Assembly (NCBI RefSeq): GCF_018143015.1 | Contig: NC_054747.1 | Coordinates: 32,641,733 to 32,705,732, forward strand | Source of the DNA: Lytechinus variegatus | Taxonomy: Eukaryota > Echinodermata > Echinoidea > Temnopleuroida > Toxopneustidae | Reading direction: 5' to 3' | Length of the DNA stretch: 64,000 bases | Position numbers and translations under genes: made by a program | Shown here: positions 10,406 to 22,371 of the stretch, in pieces | Numbering within the stretch: position 1 is the first letter of the stretch | Layout of the letters: each line of letters begins with the position of its first letter | Notes under the pieces: generated by a model | Told to the model about the DNA's origin: nothing | Seen by the model: the letters and a program-made list of their open reading frames with translations, nothing else | Databases searched by the model: none

Positions 10406-11681
10406 GCGCGTTTCCGTTTTACACCCTGGCGAAGGCATTTTCCGGAAAAGTAGCCAAAAAGCGACTAGTGAAGAGTCTACGTCTACGTTTGTTTACATTA
10501 TCAGCTGGGCGCGCGATCCAAAGTCCGCACCGAAGTTATCCGCAGAACATACCGTATAAATGCAGCTGAGCTTATACTTTCCAGGTTCAATACGAATGTT
10601 TGCCTTGATCATTTGCCTTGCCGATTTGCTGAATTTCTCTCTATCTGTCTATATATCTATCTCTCAAATTCTATCTCTATCTATCTATGTAACTGCAGTA
10701 TCTATCTATCTAATAATCTTCTCTGTCTCTCTCATTCTTTATCTAACATCTATCTATCTCAAATTCTCTCTCTCTATCCATCCATCTGTCTGTCTTTCTC
10801 TATTTCTCTCCCTCTACCTACCTATGTAACTACAGTATCTATCTGTTAATTTGTCGCTCTTCTCTCTCATTCTCGATCTATTTGACATCTATCTATCTCT
10901 CAAATTCTCTATCTATCTCTCTATCCATCTATCCATATGTCTGTCTTTCTCTATTTCTCTCTATCTATATATCTATCTGTATTTGTCTTGTTAATCTTCT
11001 CTGTCTCTCTCATTCTTTATCTTTCTATCTATCTAACATCTATCTATCTATCTGTCTCTCAAATTATCTATCTCGCTCCTTCTCTAGCATCTGTCTGTCT
11101 TTTTTCTCTCTTTCTCTTTGTCCGTCCATATTTCTATCTACAACATCTCTCTCTCTCTATCTATCTATCCTTCTCTCTCTCTCTCTCTCTCCCCCCTCTC
11201 CCTCTATATATCGACCTCTCTGTCTCTCCCCTGTCTCTGTTTATCTATCTATCCATCCATCTCTCCCCCTTTCTCTCTCTTTCTATCTATCCACCTCTCT
11301 CTCTCCCTCTCTCTCTATTTCTATCTATCTATCTGTCTATCTTGTCTCTATTTATCAGTCTTCTATATCTATCTTTCGGCAGCTTCTAAGTGTATCAATC
11401 AAACTTCAATTTGTCTTTCCATTAGAAGTATCTGTTTATTTTGATTTTGTCTAACAACGCGACTGCAAAAGCATGTTCGGATTTCACTCCTGACTGCCAC
11501 TCTCTCTGTACATGAAGTGCAGTCTGTGCTCTGATCAGTAACTGTGCAAATTGCATGCGGTGGTGGACTCGCCTGTGTCGCACGCTGCATGCAACCAGCG
11601 ACGTGTGTAGACTCTTCACTAGTCGCTTTTTGGCTACTTTTCCGGAAAATGCCTTCGCCAGGGTGTAAAACGGAAACGCGC
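10406..11681. mobile_element. Foldback-type element, perfect 75-bp terminal inverted repeats
   Basis: The ends 10406-10480 and 11607-11681 are perfect inverse complements over 75 bases, starting GCGCGTTTCCGTTTTACACC. The interior is mostly CTAT/CTGT/CTCT simple repeat (10630-11390), with ~200 bp of unique sequence near the right end. The long Ser/Leu/Tyr-rich frames in this core come from the repeat and are not genes. Perfect termini around a decayed microsatellite imply recent mobility or gene conversion between the arms. No transposase is encoded. It ends about 350 bp upstream of the RABAC1 start codon. Confidence 0.8.
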
Positions 11682-12036
11682 TTCCGGGGCCCACTTAGGG
11701 TTTAGGGTTAAGGTACTTAGCTTTACTCCAACGCATTTGGAGTATTTGATAAAAAGTATTTGATAAAAATGTATAAATGATGTTACTTTTGAAAAAAAGG
11801 TTAATTGTGGACAATGAGAGCAAGATAAATGTTACATTATATTTGAAAATGTTTTATTTGCACGATGCAATTTTCACTCATATATTTAAAGTCATATATA
11901 TACAAATATTAAAAGATCAAGAAAGCCTGAAATAAATTAGCTACTGATGATCAACATCAAGTTGTTGCGTTGGCAGAGAATTTTGACATCGCCCTTTTTC
12001 CGTCATACATTTTTTGCATTGTTTACCTTCCTGTCA

Positions 12037-15000
12037 ATGGAGGAAGAGAAAAAGCCTGTGTTAGAGCCAGAGACAGAGAGTGAAGTTGAAAGTAAAATGA
12101 GCGACATCAAATTAGAAGGAAACATTGATGTGCCCGCTGTCCTACAAAACACTGGGTAAGTTTTACGTCGTCACTCACTCAGCGCACCGACGGATAAGTC
12201 AACAACTCAAAGACAAAGCATGCACTGCCGGGTGGTGTCCCGATGCCCAAGAGTTCGGCATCGGGGACACCTTGGCAGCCGGCAGTGCAGTGCCTTGATT
12301 GAAGCTGAAGAACAATTTAGAGATAAAAATTATTATTTCACAAATGCTAGAATTTGATACGTGATTATAAATAATTAATTACTTGTTATAATCACGTACC
12401 GGTACACTCACACAACATGCGAGGTTAGTAATAGTAATACTAACGCACAACGCATGTGGTTTCATAGTGGACTTTGACGTTTTCATTCATCACACGAATG
12501 TGAGGGAATAAAAAACGCCAAATGTTTCAGTATTTCTCCACTAATGATTTCTTTTTTAATGGTTTAAGTTTTTTTTAAAAAATGAATTGGAAATTATTTA
12601 TAAAACTGTTTTTATCGCTTACCTCCAAGTCTCAACCAGGATACTCCGTTTGATCCGTCCTTAATACTGCGGTGGAAAGTACGCAAACAACAATCGAAAA
12701 GCAATTTTTCGAACATTCTCAATTCAAGTCAACGCGTAATAGGAAATGGTACCAAAAATCAACAGGTTACATCTCATGTATATACTTATTGGTAAAGTAC
12801 GCCATCTTTTGACAAGATGATGATGAAAGTGGATTGAACGAGCAAGAAAATAATGCTGATCGCCTAGAATGCAGCTAGCTTGCAACACCGTAATACCCAC
12901 CGTAAACAAAGGTACGGTAGGCACTTAAGAACCAAGTTTGAAAGGACACTCGTAAAATTATGTCACTCTCGCGATGAATATTCATTAGATCGTGGTCGTG
13001 CGTGTTCAATACAAACTCTCTGCATGCATGCACTCAGTGTGTATTGAACACGCACGACCACGATCTAATGAATATTCATCGGCGAGAGTGACATAATTTT
13101 ACGAGTATCCTTTCAAACTTGGTTCTTAAGTGCCTACCGGCTTGGTGAATAATATCGCGCCCTCTTTAGGCAAAAGTTGATATCAACGCTGATCAAGAGG
13201 CATCTACGTGAAGATCACGAAAAATGCTCTTATTTTATTAAAAAAAACAGCAAAGAGAATTCAACAAACGATCCATATGGTTCGGTAAGTGTTATAGAAA
13301 AAGTATAATTCATAGCTATGATGTAAAGTCATAGTTATTTTAGTAAAAATGGTGTGAAAGATTCGCGTGCACCAGGTGCATATGAATCCTTCACACACGA
13401 GACGATTTGAAACCATGAGTGGTACCGGTATAGCGGTACCGGGTATTAAATTTTGTGAAATAATAATTTTTATCTATTATTTATTACATATAAAAAATTA
13501 TTTCACAAATACCGGTAGGCCCTACTAAAATTTATAGTATAAATCGTTCTCTAGACGGCATCGCTAATTTCCTGCTTTGCTTTTGCTCGCGTTCCCATCT
13601 CATTTGATCACCGAAAGTGGTTTTCGAAACTAGGCCTACTTCAAGTTCAAGTAAAGCAGACAGCTGGCATCTGTCTGTTTCGAGGAGTTTTTTACATTTA
13701 TTTTATTTCTCCTCATACACAGATGGCTCGCTATCGTGCAGCCGCCATTAGGGGTTAAACAAAGCAAATCCCCAGCAGCGCTCATTGATTTTTGTCTTTA
13801 TTTCATGAAAAGAACTGGGTCAAACTAGAGATTATTATTCCATTTTGGCCTGAAATGCACCAAAACAGGAAAAAGTAAACTTAAATAGGGGGAAAACAGT
13901 GAATTATTTCTACTGTCGTGCAACTCACACTTCCTGGTTTATCCCAAGTTAATACATAAACATATATGGCCATTGAGTCCCTTTACAGATAGAGTTCGAA
14001 CTTTGATCTCTGTAATTGGTGAGTGGAACCAACCGTTACCGGAGTTCAGCAGAACGACCAATATAACAGAGACCGAAGCTTTTGGTGTAGTTGCTATATT
14101 ATGGGAACACTCTCAGTGGGGTGACATGTTTCGCATGAAATTTGAAACCTCAGCGTTGTTATTCCACATTACACTTAAAGCAATCAGTGTGGAGTAAAAC
14201 GACTAGGGCGCTTGAAAATGTGCGAAGATTGTTCCCGAAAGCGGCTTCGGCTGTCTCTTCACTTTTTCTCAAAACAAATTGCGAGGTGGTTTTCTGAACC
14301 GGTTTGGAAGATCGCTTCCATCGCTCTCATTACACGTTAAACTAGTTTCCACTCATTAACATGACTGCACTAGTTTCCACTTATTCCAGTAAACTAGTTT
14401 AGGATGGTAGTGAGAACGGTGTCTAGCTCTCTGTCATGGTCCAAGACAGTCTCAGTCAGAGCCAGGCTTTGACGGGGTCAGAAGGGAGGAGGAGCAAGAG
14501 AAGAAGGAGGAAATTGATGAAGAAGATGAAGTGAGAAAAGCAGAAAACGCAAGAAGGAAAATGTGGTCAGGAAAAGAAGAAGAGGCAAGAAAGGAAGGTG
14601 GGGGGGGGGGGGGGGGAGAAACTAGTTCAAAAGTGAAGATCTAGGGGGTATCCATTGCCATTTTTCAATCTGTGGGCCAGTCAACAAGCAAGCCTGACAA
14701 TTTAAAATGTTTTGATTGTCATAAATTGTCCGTTTTGATTAGCCTATTTATGAGGTGGTACCATGGCATGATAGTCACAGTGACTTTTTATGACTTTTTA
14801 TCAAGTTTCCTAAAATAATTTTTGCCTTGGAAGGCTTGGTCTTGCATTGTGGCAAGAAAAATTCAGATTTTATTTCATCAAAAGATGCAAAATACTTGTT
14901 GTTATTTTTCACTATCATGAGTTCAGTTTTCTACTAGGTACCAAATGGTTTCCAGCCGTTGTTTTCTTTTCATTAGCAACTCATTTTAACAAACTTTTTT

Positions 15001-18000
15001 GTCAAATTTTTTTTTGAAAATGTTCTTTTTCATGACACCTCAATTAGTACATTATCATTTTTGTATAATATTGAATATGTACATGTAAAAGCCAAAGGTT
15101 GAAAAAACAATGAAATACATGAAGTGCAAAAAGCAGTTTACTATATAAGAAATTGATCTAATATTGCAATTTTTTCACATACATTTGCCAAGAAAACAAC
15201 AAAGAGTTCCTACACCAAAAATCAGGACATCTGGAGCTTTATTTAGGGATTTGATATATGCAAAAACTATGATTTTGCATATTAATTGCATATATTAGCA
15301 TGATTGATTAATTACAATTTGCATCAAATTACTACAATTTGAAGATTATATCCCAGGCAACTTGCATGCCAATTTTTCATCACGATCCCGCAGGCCGCAG
15401 CTGAGGGCTGAGAGCTCACTATATGATCTCCCAAAATACCCTGGACTAGATAGGGTTGACCAATCAGCAATCTCCCTTTTTTTTTCTTGCAGCATGGCAG
15501 CAATGAACCTATCAGGGTCGTCAGCAAGAGAATGGATTTCAAGACGTCGTCAAACCATACAACCATGGTCCCAATTCATCAGCACATCTCGGTTCACCAA
15601 GCCCACATCAGTCACTGTAGCTGGAACAAGGGTGGTCAAAAATATCGAGCATTTCCAGAGCAATTATCTCTTTGTTTTCATCATCCTTGCTATCTACTGC
15701 ATGTAAGTACTACAGTTTAAATTAATTGACTCAAAAGTATGCCAGATTAGCCAAAAATGTAGGACGGGGTAATGATAATAGCCAGAATAGCCAAAAATGA
15801 TAGGACAGGGTAATAATAATAGCAGGGCCCGCTGGGAGAACAGTTTTCAGAACTGAAGTGGCTTCCCTGGGTAAATATACTACTATATTATTACTGTATC
15901 ATAATTCTATTCTTTCCTATTTTTTCATAGTACAGAAGCGGTGACTACAAATGTAATAATGATCTTTTCTGTATCTTGAACACAGTCTTGCTGTATACTG
16001 CATGTTTGATGTGTTTTAAAATCAACTAAGGTACTTCTATCTATGTTAGTTTATGGATTATTTCTTTGTTGACTTATATCAGTTTCAGGGATTATGGTAA
16101 TTCATAATATTATTTTCTCCATTTTTTTTGGTTAATTTTACAGAATGACATCACCCATGCTGATCATCTTTCTTGGTGGTCTCTTTGGAGCCTTTTATTG
16201 GATCAATGTCAAAAATCAGAGCAAAAAACTCAAGATCGGAAGTGAGTTTTTATTCTCTGTGAATATTGCCTATATGTTATTGTAAGATGTGTCTTATTTC
16301 CGACAGGTCAGAGATTTATGTGCATGTTTCTATTTTTACATAACTTTCAAAAGCGTGACTGTAAAAGTGCCTTAGATTATATTGACCAAGGTGACTATTA
16401 AAGGGAAATACATGATTAATACCAAAATTTTGAACAAGCCATTAGAAAATATATTTTGAATTTAATTCTGGGCTCCGTAACACAAATGTTTGCAATGAAT
16501 TTCAAATATGGAAGAACCGCACTTATTGGCTCCCAGTCAATATTTTAAACAGAGTGCGCATGCAACGATGATCATGATTGGTCAATGGTTATTGGTATTG
16601 AGCGATTGATTGCAAACCTTGGAGCCTAGATTGTATGTTTGCTACTAAGAACATCAGAAATATTAGTTCATGTGCAGGATTCTAAATTGTGTTAACATAT
16701 ATGTACTGCAATTTTCTTATTTTAATCAGGTTATGAGTTGACTCTTGTACAGCAGTATGGTGCCGTGGCAATGCTATCTATTCCCTTGTTTTTCCTTGCG
16801 GGGGCTGGGTCAGCAGTCTTCTGGGTTTTAGGTATGTACTTCTCATAGATCGCCCCCCCCCCAAAAAAAAAAAAAGTCTTCCAGAGAAACTGTCCTTTTC
16901 CTTCATTCTGATAGGTCATCTATCAGAAAATCTATTATTTCAACAAAAAACTTGATTATTTCCAAAGTATTACCAAAGACCAATTCCTTTTCTATGTTTC
17001 AAATAGATCATGAAGAAAAAAATAGATACCGGTAAGTCTCTCCTTTTGTGTCAATGCCAACACATGACTACAAGACAAGAGTTTGCATCCACCGGCGACT
17101 ATTACTGGTATTTCACAGTTGGCTAAGTTATATAACAACATGCCAATGAATTCAAAATAGAAATGCAGCGAATACCTTCATAGAGTGTTCATTGCTGTCC
17201 AAATCTTATCACCTGGTCTAAGCAATGTTTGCATCCTGCTATGTAGAAAGGAATGCTTACATAATATCTTGCTCTGAAGTGTATTTCATAATGACAGAAT
17301 TAAAGGTAATTTGATCAAAATTGCCCATGAGGTAACTCTGAACTGGTCTATTCATTGAGAAAATCAGAGAATAAAGAGGAAACAATGAAATGAAATGAGC
17401 ACACTTTGCAATCTCAGTAAAAAAACTAAAGTAGTCCAGGAAAGAAGAGGTGTCAAAGAAACTCTTATATCTTTTTTCAGATAAGATATTTACATGTTGA
17501 AGACATTGCCGTACGCAAACATTCTTTTTTTGTTGCTGGGGGAGGGGGCAGGACGCCTGAGCTTTTTTTTTTAAAGTGTGGGGCAAAGCGACCGAGGTTG
17601 TCATATAGGCGTTTTTGCATTTTGTAACTTTCGGTTAAATTTGTGGGTATATTCAGTAAAAAATTGAAGTATTTCAAAAATTTTTTTTGGGGGAAACTGG
17701 TGTGTACAGCCATGGTTGAAGACCAAACTTCTATTTTGGATATTTACTGATGACTTGGTTCTGGGGTGGCAGATCACATATTATCACCCGTATCAGACAT
17801 CTGAGCTGGTCATTTACAAAACCGTATTGCCCTACATTTTCTGAATATCGGGAAGGGTAGGTATATTGTTTGTATTTTCCTCAGTCTCAGTGTGCGTATT
17901 TACTTTGCATGCAGAGACGAAGCAAAATATACCTTTGTATTTTCCCTGGTCTCACATCCGGGAATTTGTGGATGCGTATAAAGAGATACGCTTCATAAGG

Positions 18001-18470
18001 ATCCGCCCACCAACAATATACGTCATAATAAAGACAACGCTGGATCCGAGCGCTTGCAAGTACGTCATAATGGTAAAGAGCAGAGCCTAGACCGATATTA
18101 ACATGACACAATAGAACTCTATTTTTAAAAGAAATATCCCCATTATCATGATTTTTGCTCTAGATATCTGATTTGGATGATAATAAAAATATTGACTGGC
18201 TGTTCTTTCGGGGAACATCAAATATATTGCCCTTAAAAGACCCATATTGCCCTCGTCTAAAGACTCGGGCCAATATGATTCTTTTGCTGGCAATATATTT
18301 GATGTTCCCCTCAAGGCCAGTCAATATTATATAAGTATTTTTCAGTCAATTTGATAACACTGTCTTATTTTGTTTGATTTCTAGGTGCCTCGTTCTTCTT
18401 CATCATGCTACATGCTGTTTTCTACAACCCACAAGATCAACTAGATGATATACAAATGGAAGAAGTGTAA
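12037..18470 (+). CDS. RABAC1: Prenylated Rab acceptor protein 1 (PRA1 family), five coding exons
   Basis: Coding exons: 12037-12155, 15493-15702, 16144-16241, 16730-16831 and 18385-18470. All introns are GT-AG, phases join cleanly, and the product is 204 aa (human RABAC1 is 185). PRA1 proteins are small Golgi/endosomal membrane proteins that bind prenylated Rab GTPases. Seen here: an acidic N-tail, the family signature SAREWISRRRQTIQPWSQF followed by KNIEHFQSNYLFVF, a hydrophobic hairpin with CIMTSPMLIIFLGG, a second hydrophobic region with FFLAGAGSAVFWVLG, and an acidic tail ending MEEV like the human EPV end. The ATG at 12037 is preferred over an in-frame ATG at 11947 because the intervening residues are hydrophobic and unlike the family. 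Introns carry several hairpin elements. Identification is firm; splice sites are by eye. Confidence 0.93.
12215..12297. repeat. GC-rich hairpin in RABAC1 intron 1
   Basis: GCACTGCCGGGTGGTGTCCC pairs with the inverse downstream (GGGGACACCTTGGCAGCCGGCAGTGC) around a short CAAGAGTTC loop. It lies about 60 bp after the exon 1 donor and could form a stable stem in the pre-mRNA. It is likely a small foldback element; no function is evident. Confidence 0.6.
12915..13139. mobile_element. Near-perfect palindromic MITE in RABAC1 intron 1
   Basis: Arms of about 100 bp (from CGGTAGGCACTTAAGAACCA to its inverse ending AAGTGCCTACCG) are almost perfect complements, with only a handful of mismatches, around a ~25-bp centre containing GCATGCATGC. 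The arms include TGAATATTCATTAGATCG and a CGCACGACCACG stretch. Such high arm identity means recent origin or repair by copying. It is non-coding. As RNA it would make a long, nearly perfect duplex inside the first intron. Confidence 0.85.
13453..13512. repeat. Short inverted repeat, TTGTGAAATAAT arms
   Basis: TTGTGAAATAATAATTTTTA pairs with ATAAAAAATTATTTCACAA about 20 bp later. The same arm motif also occurs inverted near 12320-12345 (AAAAATTATTATTTCACAA), so it may be the end of a larger decayed element covering 12.3-13.5 kb of RABAC1 intron 1. The rest of this intron to 15492 shows poly-G and A-rich patches but no other coding signal. Confidence 0.45.
15768..15872. mobile_element. SINE-like tail fragment
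   Basis: Contains GGGAGAACAGTTTTCAGAAC, TGAAGTGGCTTCCCTGGGTAAATATAC and nearby ATAATAATAG triplets. An inverse relative lies at 42288-42366, where CCCAGGGTAGCCACTTCAGT and CGAAAACTTCTCCCAGCAG follow an AATAATAATA run. Two dispersed copies with a triplet-repeat end suggest the 3' part of a short retroposon. No promoter boxes are seen in either fragment. Confidence 0.5.
18188..18328. repeat. Hairpin element in RABAC1 intron 4
   Basis: AATATTGACTGGC and GGGGAACATCAAATATATTG at the left pair with CAATATATTTGATGTTCCCC and GCCAGTCAATATT at the right; the centre carries ATATTGCCCTCGTCTAAAGACTCGGGCCAATATG. It looks like a small foldback MITE ending 57 bp upstream of the last coding exon, close enough to overlap the branch-point region. 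Confidence 0.7.
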
Positions 18471-20321
18471 GCATCCCCATGACAACTTAAACCTCCCTTG
18501 CTATCATATACAGGGTTAAAAATTAATCCCATGAAAGCCTATGATCTATCAATAGTGTACTAAATGCTGCTAAGATCTTTCTTTATTCAAAATATATTTA
18601 ACTGCCGGAAGATCCAAATATTATTTTTGCCAACTATCTGTATCAAATGTATAGAATCGAATGAATTTTACAAAGTGCCTTTTTAAATTAGAAATCATTG
18701 CATAATATTGTTCTTAGATTTCTATTATTTGATGTTTATCATGTTTTTTAGTATACATACTTAGAAATGTAATAAGAGTCACAGTGATTCAACACAGTAA
18801 CAAATGTGGCTATCTTCCTTGATATTCATGCTCATGTTAATCATGTTGTACAATTAGAAGAAGATAGCAAACCTTACATCATATAATATGTAAATTTATA
18901 TATTCTGAGAATAGGCTTACTTGGCAATTATAGTTGTAACTATTATGGTGATCTAGATAACATTTGTTCATTTTGAATAGCAGTCCAATATCACCTAAAC
19001 CCCTTTGCATGCATGAATAACTTTTACCTTTGGTTGCTAATGATTGATAAAAATACTAATAGCATTGTCTAAAGGATTGATATCATTTCATTGAAATCAA
19101 TGTATTATTGGCATGGTTCATAACATTTAGAACCATGCCAATAATGCATTGACTTCAATAGGGCTAATTATGTATTCATGAGTTCATATCTTTGGGCCCC
19201 ATGGACCGATCCCCACCAAATTTGGGTAGTGGGTTTCTTTCATCATGCTCAACCCAATTATACCAAAAACGGTAAAATACAACAAAAAAGAAGAAAATTG
19301 ATGACGTCACTCTGTGGTACTCTATTGAAATCTATCTTAAATTCTTCCAAGCCTTTACCCAGGATCCCATTTTCTAACAGCTATCCTATCGATCAAACAA
19401 TTGATTTTCTCTGATTAATTGCTCATTCATTTTGGCCAGTGCAATCAGTCATAATGACTTGTGTTTTGAAGCCCCTCAGAGCATGTCATGAATTCGTCAG
19501 ATGTATTTATCCAACAGTCTTTTTTATCTGTCAGTTACAAAATGTACTGTGCTTCTCAAGCCAAGTAAAATCAAAGAAAGTTGTCTGATGTGTGAGATGG
19601 CAAACCTTGATACCCCCCCCCCCCCCCTTCATACAATCATGTTATATATCCTGCTTTAACCATTTTCATTTCTCACTGTGCTCTCAAAACACTGAACACC
19701 ATCACCAACACCGAATTCAAGTGACCTATTTATATGATTAATCAGCTTGCCATAGAAATATGTGTGTGTTGCAACTGTAGATAAATTGTAGATTTCATCA
19801 TAGTAATAATTTCTCATGCTGTCTTTAGCCAAATAATTTTGTCACATTCCTTTAATCATTGCATGTAAAAAAAATCCATTCCTTCTTCATGGAATTCTAA
19901 GGTAATAATGTCTTTTCTTCCTTTTATATTCCCCCTGCTTTTTCTTTACTAAATTCTTTCTCTTTATCTCTCCCTCTGTCTCTCTCTGACTCTCTCTTTC
20001 TCTATTTCTCTCTCTGTTTCTCTGTTCCTCTCTCCCTCTTGCTCTTCATCTCCCTCTTTCCTTCTCACTTTCTCTCTCACTACTCATTTGCAGATCATTC
20101 GGCAGTGCATGAGGTCCCTCACAACCAAATGCTTCATAACATCCCTTCAATATGTTTGATGGATTCACCCAGCTTCAGGCTTCTTAACATTGAAAACACC
20201 TTGCATGCTATGGGATTATTCAATTTTCATTGAAAGGGATTTTGTCAATGTAAACTGCTGAGGAGACATAAGTTTAGAGGACATTTTTATATGTAGTTTT
20301 TGTATATCATTTCAGAATAAA
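18471..20321 (+). other. Possible RABAC1 3' UTR with candidate polyA signal
   Basis: AT-rich non-coding sequence following the stop codon. It holds a hairpin (19091-19158, arms TTGGCATGGTTC and GAACCATGCCAA) and a long pyrimidine tract (19925-20090). The pyrimidine tract ends in TTTGCAG at 20095, which would be a strong splice acceptor. AATAAA at 20316-20321 is a candidate cleavage signal. No coding exon is evident. Transcript extent cannot be proved from sequence alone. Confidence 0.4.
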
Positions 20322-20909
20322 GTCATACTTGTACATGTATTTTTATAGAGCTATATATATGTATGTATATTAGCACAAATATAAGTTCCGAGTGCTGAAC
20401 TGAAGTAAAACGGTGTAAAGGGTTGTTCAGATATGATGGGCAATAATGTTTCCTTATATGTTGTTTATAGCGCAACAGAACTGAATAATAATAATAATTG
20501 TAAAAACATCCAATTGAAGAGATTTATGAGTCCAAGGCCACCGCCCCATCCCCCCTCCAAAATAAAAAAACATCTTTGACGTTTTTCCTATCTCCTATAT
20601 GTATTCATTGACTTTCTTCACAAATACATGTATGTTAGCAGTTTCTTTTTAACAGTTCCTTGGGCCATATCTGAACATGCCTTTACAAGTCGAATGTTAT
20701 TACTGATTTTTAGTGCATGACACTCTTTCACTGTAGGCTGATAAAATAAGATTCAAACTTAAACATGTATTGTATTCTGGGATTTTATAACTGTTTTGAC
20801 CAAAGGTAATCTTTGAAACTGGTCGATGTTAATTGCTAGCTTAATCGTTTATATCAAGTGCTCCAGCTTGTTTCTTAAATTATATACATATAGCAAAGTA
20901 TGAAGTGGG

Positions 20910-21072
20910 TGTTTCATAAAGCTGTTATTGTAATTGACTTGATGAATGACTGGTGATCCTTTCTCGTAAAAGGATACACACCAAATCTTCATTGATGTTG
21001 ATTTAGCGCTTAAGAAGGGATCACCAGTTGAGCGTAAAGTTGCTTGTTAGTTACAAACAGCTCTATGAAACA
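20910..21072. mobile_element. MITE with TGTTTCATAAAGCTGTT ends
   Basis: The left end TGTTTCATAAAGCTGTT pairs with AAACAGCTCTATGAAACA at the right. A second inner pair is TGGTGATCCTTTCT and AAGGGATCACCAG. Total length is 163 bp. It is non-coding and shows the compact palindromic layout typical of MITEs. Confidence 0.75.
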
Positions 21073-21114
21073 TCTACCTGTGGTCTTCGGCCTTGTGGAG
21101 TATAACTTATTAAC

Positions 21115-21550
21115 ATTTATATGACACCTGGATAGATCCTTGTTGTTTGATATCGTTCATTTAGCCCATTTTGCAGTGACGTCTCCAACCGTGCAATTTT
21201 GGATCCATACGATTTTGTCCATTGCACGCGCGCCGAGACTGCAGCTCATAGACAATTAAATATGCATGTTGTACTGACGTAAAAATCAACAGACCGAACT
21301 CGCACTGCATGAGCATGTTTTGCATCGAAATTCATAAATTTCACATGAAAAAAATTAAGTTTTTAGGTGTCATATAAACCAAATAATGAATGTTCTTTCA
21401 TTTGTGCAATGGACAGGATACTTTATTCGGTGAAAGATGAAATAATGATCCATTTAACTCGGCTACGCCTCATTGAATGGATCATTTTATTTTTCACCTC
21501 ATGAAGTATTCTGTCCATTGCACTCAATAAACATTCATTATTTGTATACT
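21115..21550. mobile_element. Dispersed MITE family, copy 1
   Basis: Contains ATATGACACCTGGATAG and the inverse AGGTGTCATAT near 21365, then TTTGTGCAATGGACAGGATAC and a paired block CCATTTAACTCGGCTACGCC / ATGAATGGATCATTTTATTT ending TTCATTATTTGTATAC. The same ordered blocks recur at 49508-50082 with moderate divergence. Two copies with conserved order support a real repeat family. No reading frame is conserved between them. Confidence 0.7.
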
Positions 21551-22371
21551 AACATAGATAGATAAAAGTGTGTGAAGTGTACGCGATAAGGATGGAGTTT
21601 AGTAAGTATGTCTATTTATACGAATATACACTCTAGTATGACATCAAATTGATGAGAAATTATGTTATGGAGTATGGATAATATACTGATGTATAAGATA
21701 TTGTAGGGAAGATTTTATGAGAGTAGGGGGATGAATAATGACATTTCTATTTAATGAAATAATGTTAAATATCTATAATTGAATGCATGAAAATTTATTT
21801 TGCTATGTTAAAAAGTGTAGGCCTGTATTTAAATTAAAGCCGAGGTAATCCACCTCAAATTGTGTACATCTAATTTTTTTCAGATGTCATCCTAATTACG
21901 TATACATGCATGTGAAAAATGATAAAATTCAATAGCTTTAATGGTAAAACAAATTCTGCTCTGCCTTTTTCACTATATGTTCTAATTATTATAGGATGTG
22001 TTTGTGGCGAAACAGTGAAATTTAGGGTATTTACATTAGTGCCACAAGCTCAGGGCACAAATTTGGAGTGCTATGCCATGACATTGTGAATAACCAAGAT
22101 CCCTGTATCACCAATGACATTGCAAACTTGAACCTGTGTATCGTTTGTTTTATAGATAAATTGTATGATTGCTGCTACTGGCTACATCCTTGAGCTTGTT
22201 TGATCAATAATTTATTTTTCTCATGCAAATAATGTGCATGGTATTATGGGCTCACTTTTTGACAATGTTGATGTATGTTTCACTTGATATTGCATTGAAA
22301 ATACACACAATATATATCTTTTTATTTGGGATGAAAGCTGTGTCCATTGCTTTTATTACATTTATTGTAGG

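Noticed and set aside
10560-11454. Several 80-190 codon frames rich in Ser, Leu, Ile and Tyr
   Set aside because: They are produced by the CTAT/CTCT simple repeat in the core of the foldback element; overlapping frames are all open.
11947-12036. A 30-residue N-terminal extension of RABAC1
   Set aside because: The residues are hydrophobic and basic, unlike the acidic hydrophilic N-tail of PRA1 proteins; the downstream ATG at 12037 fits better.
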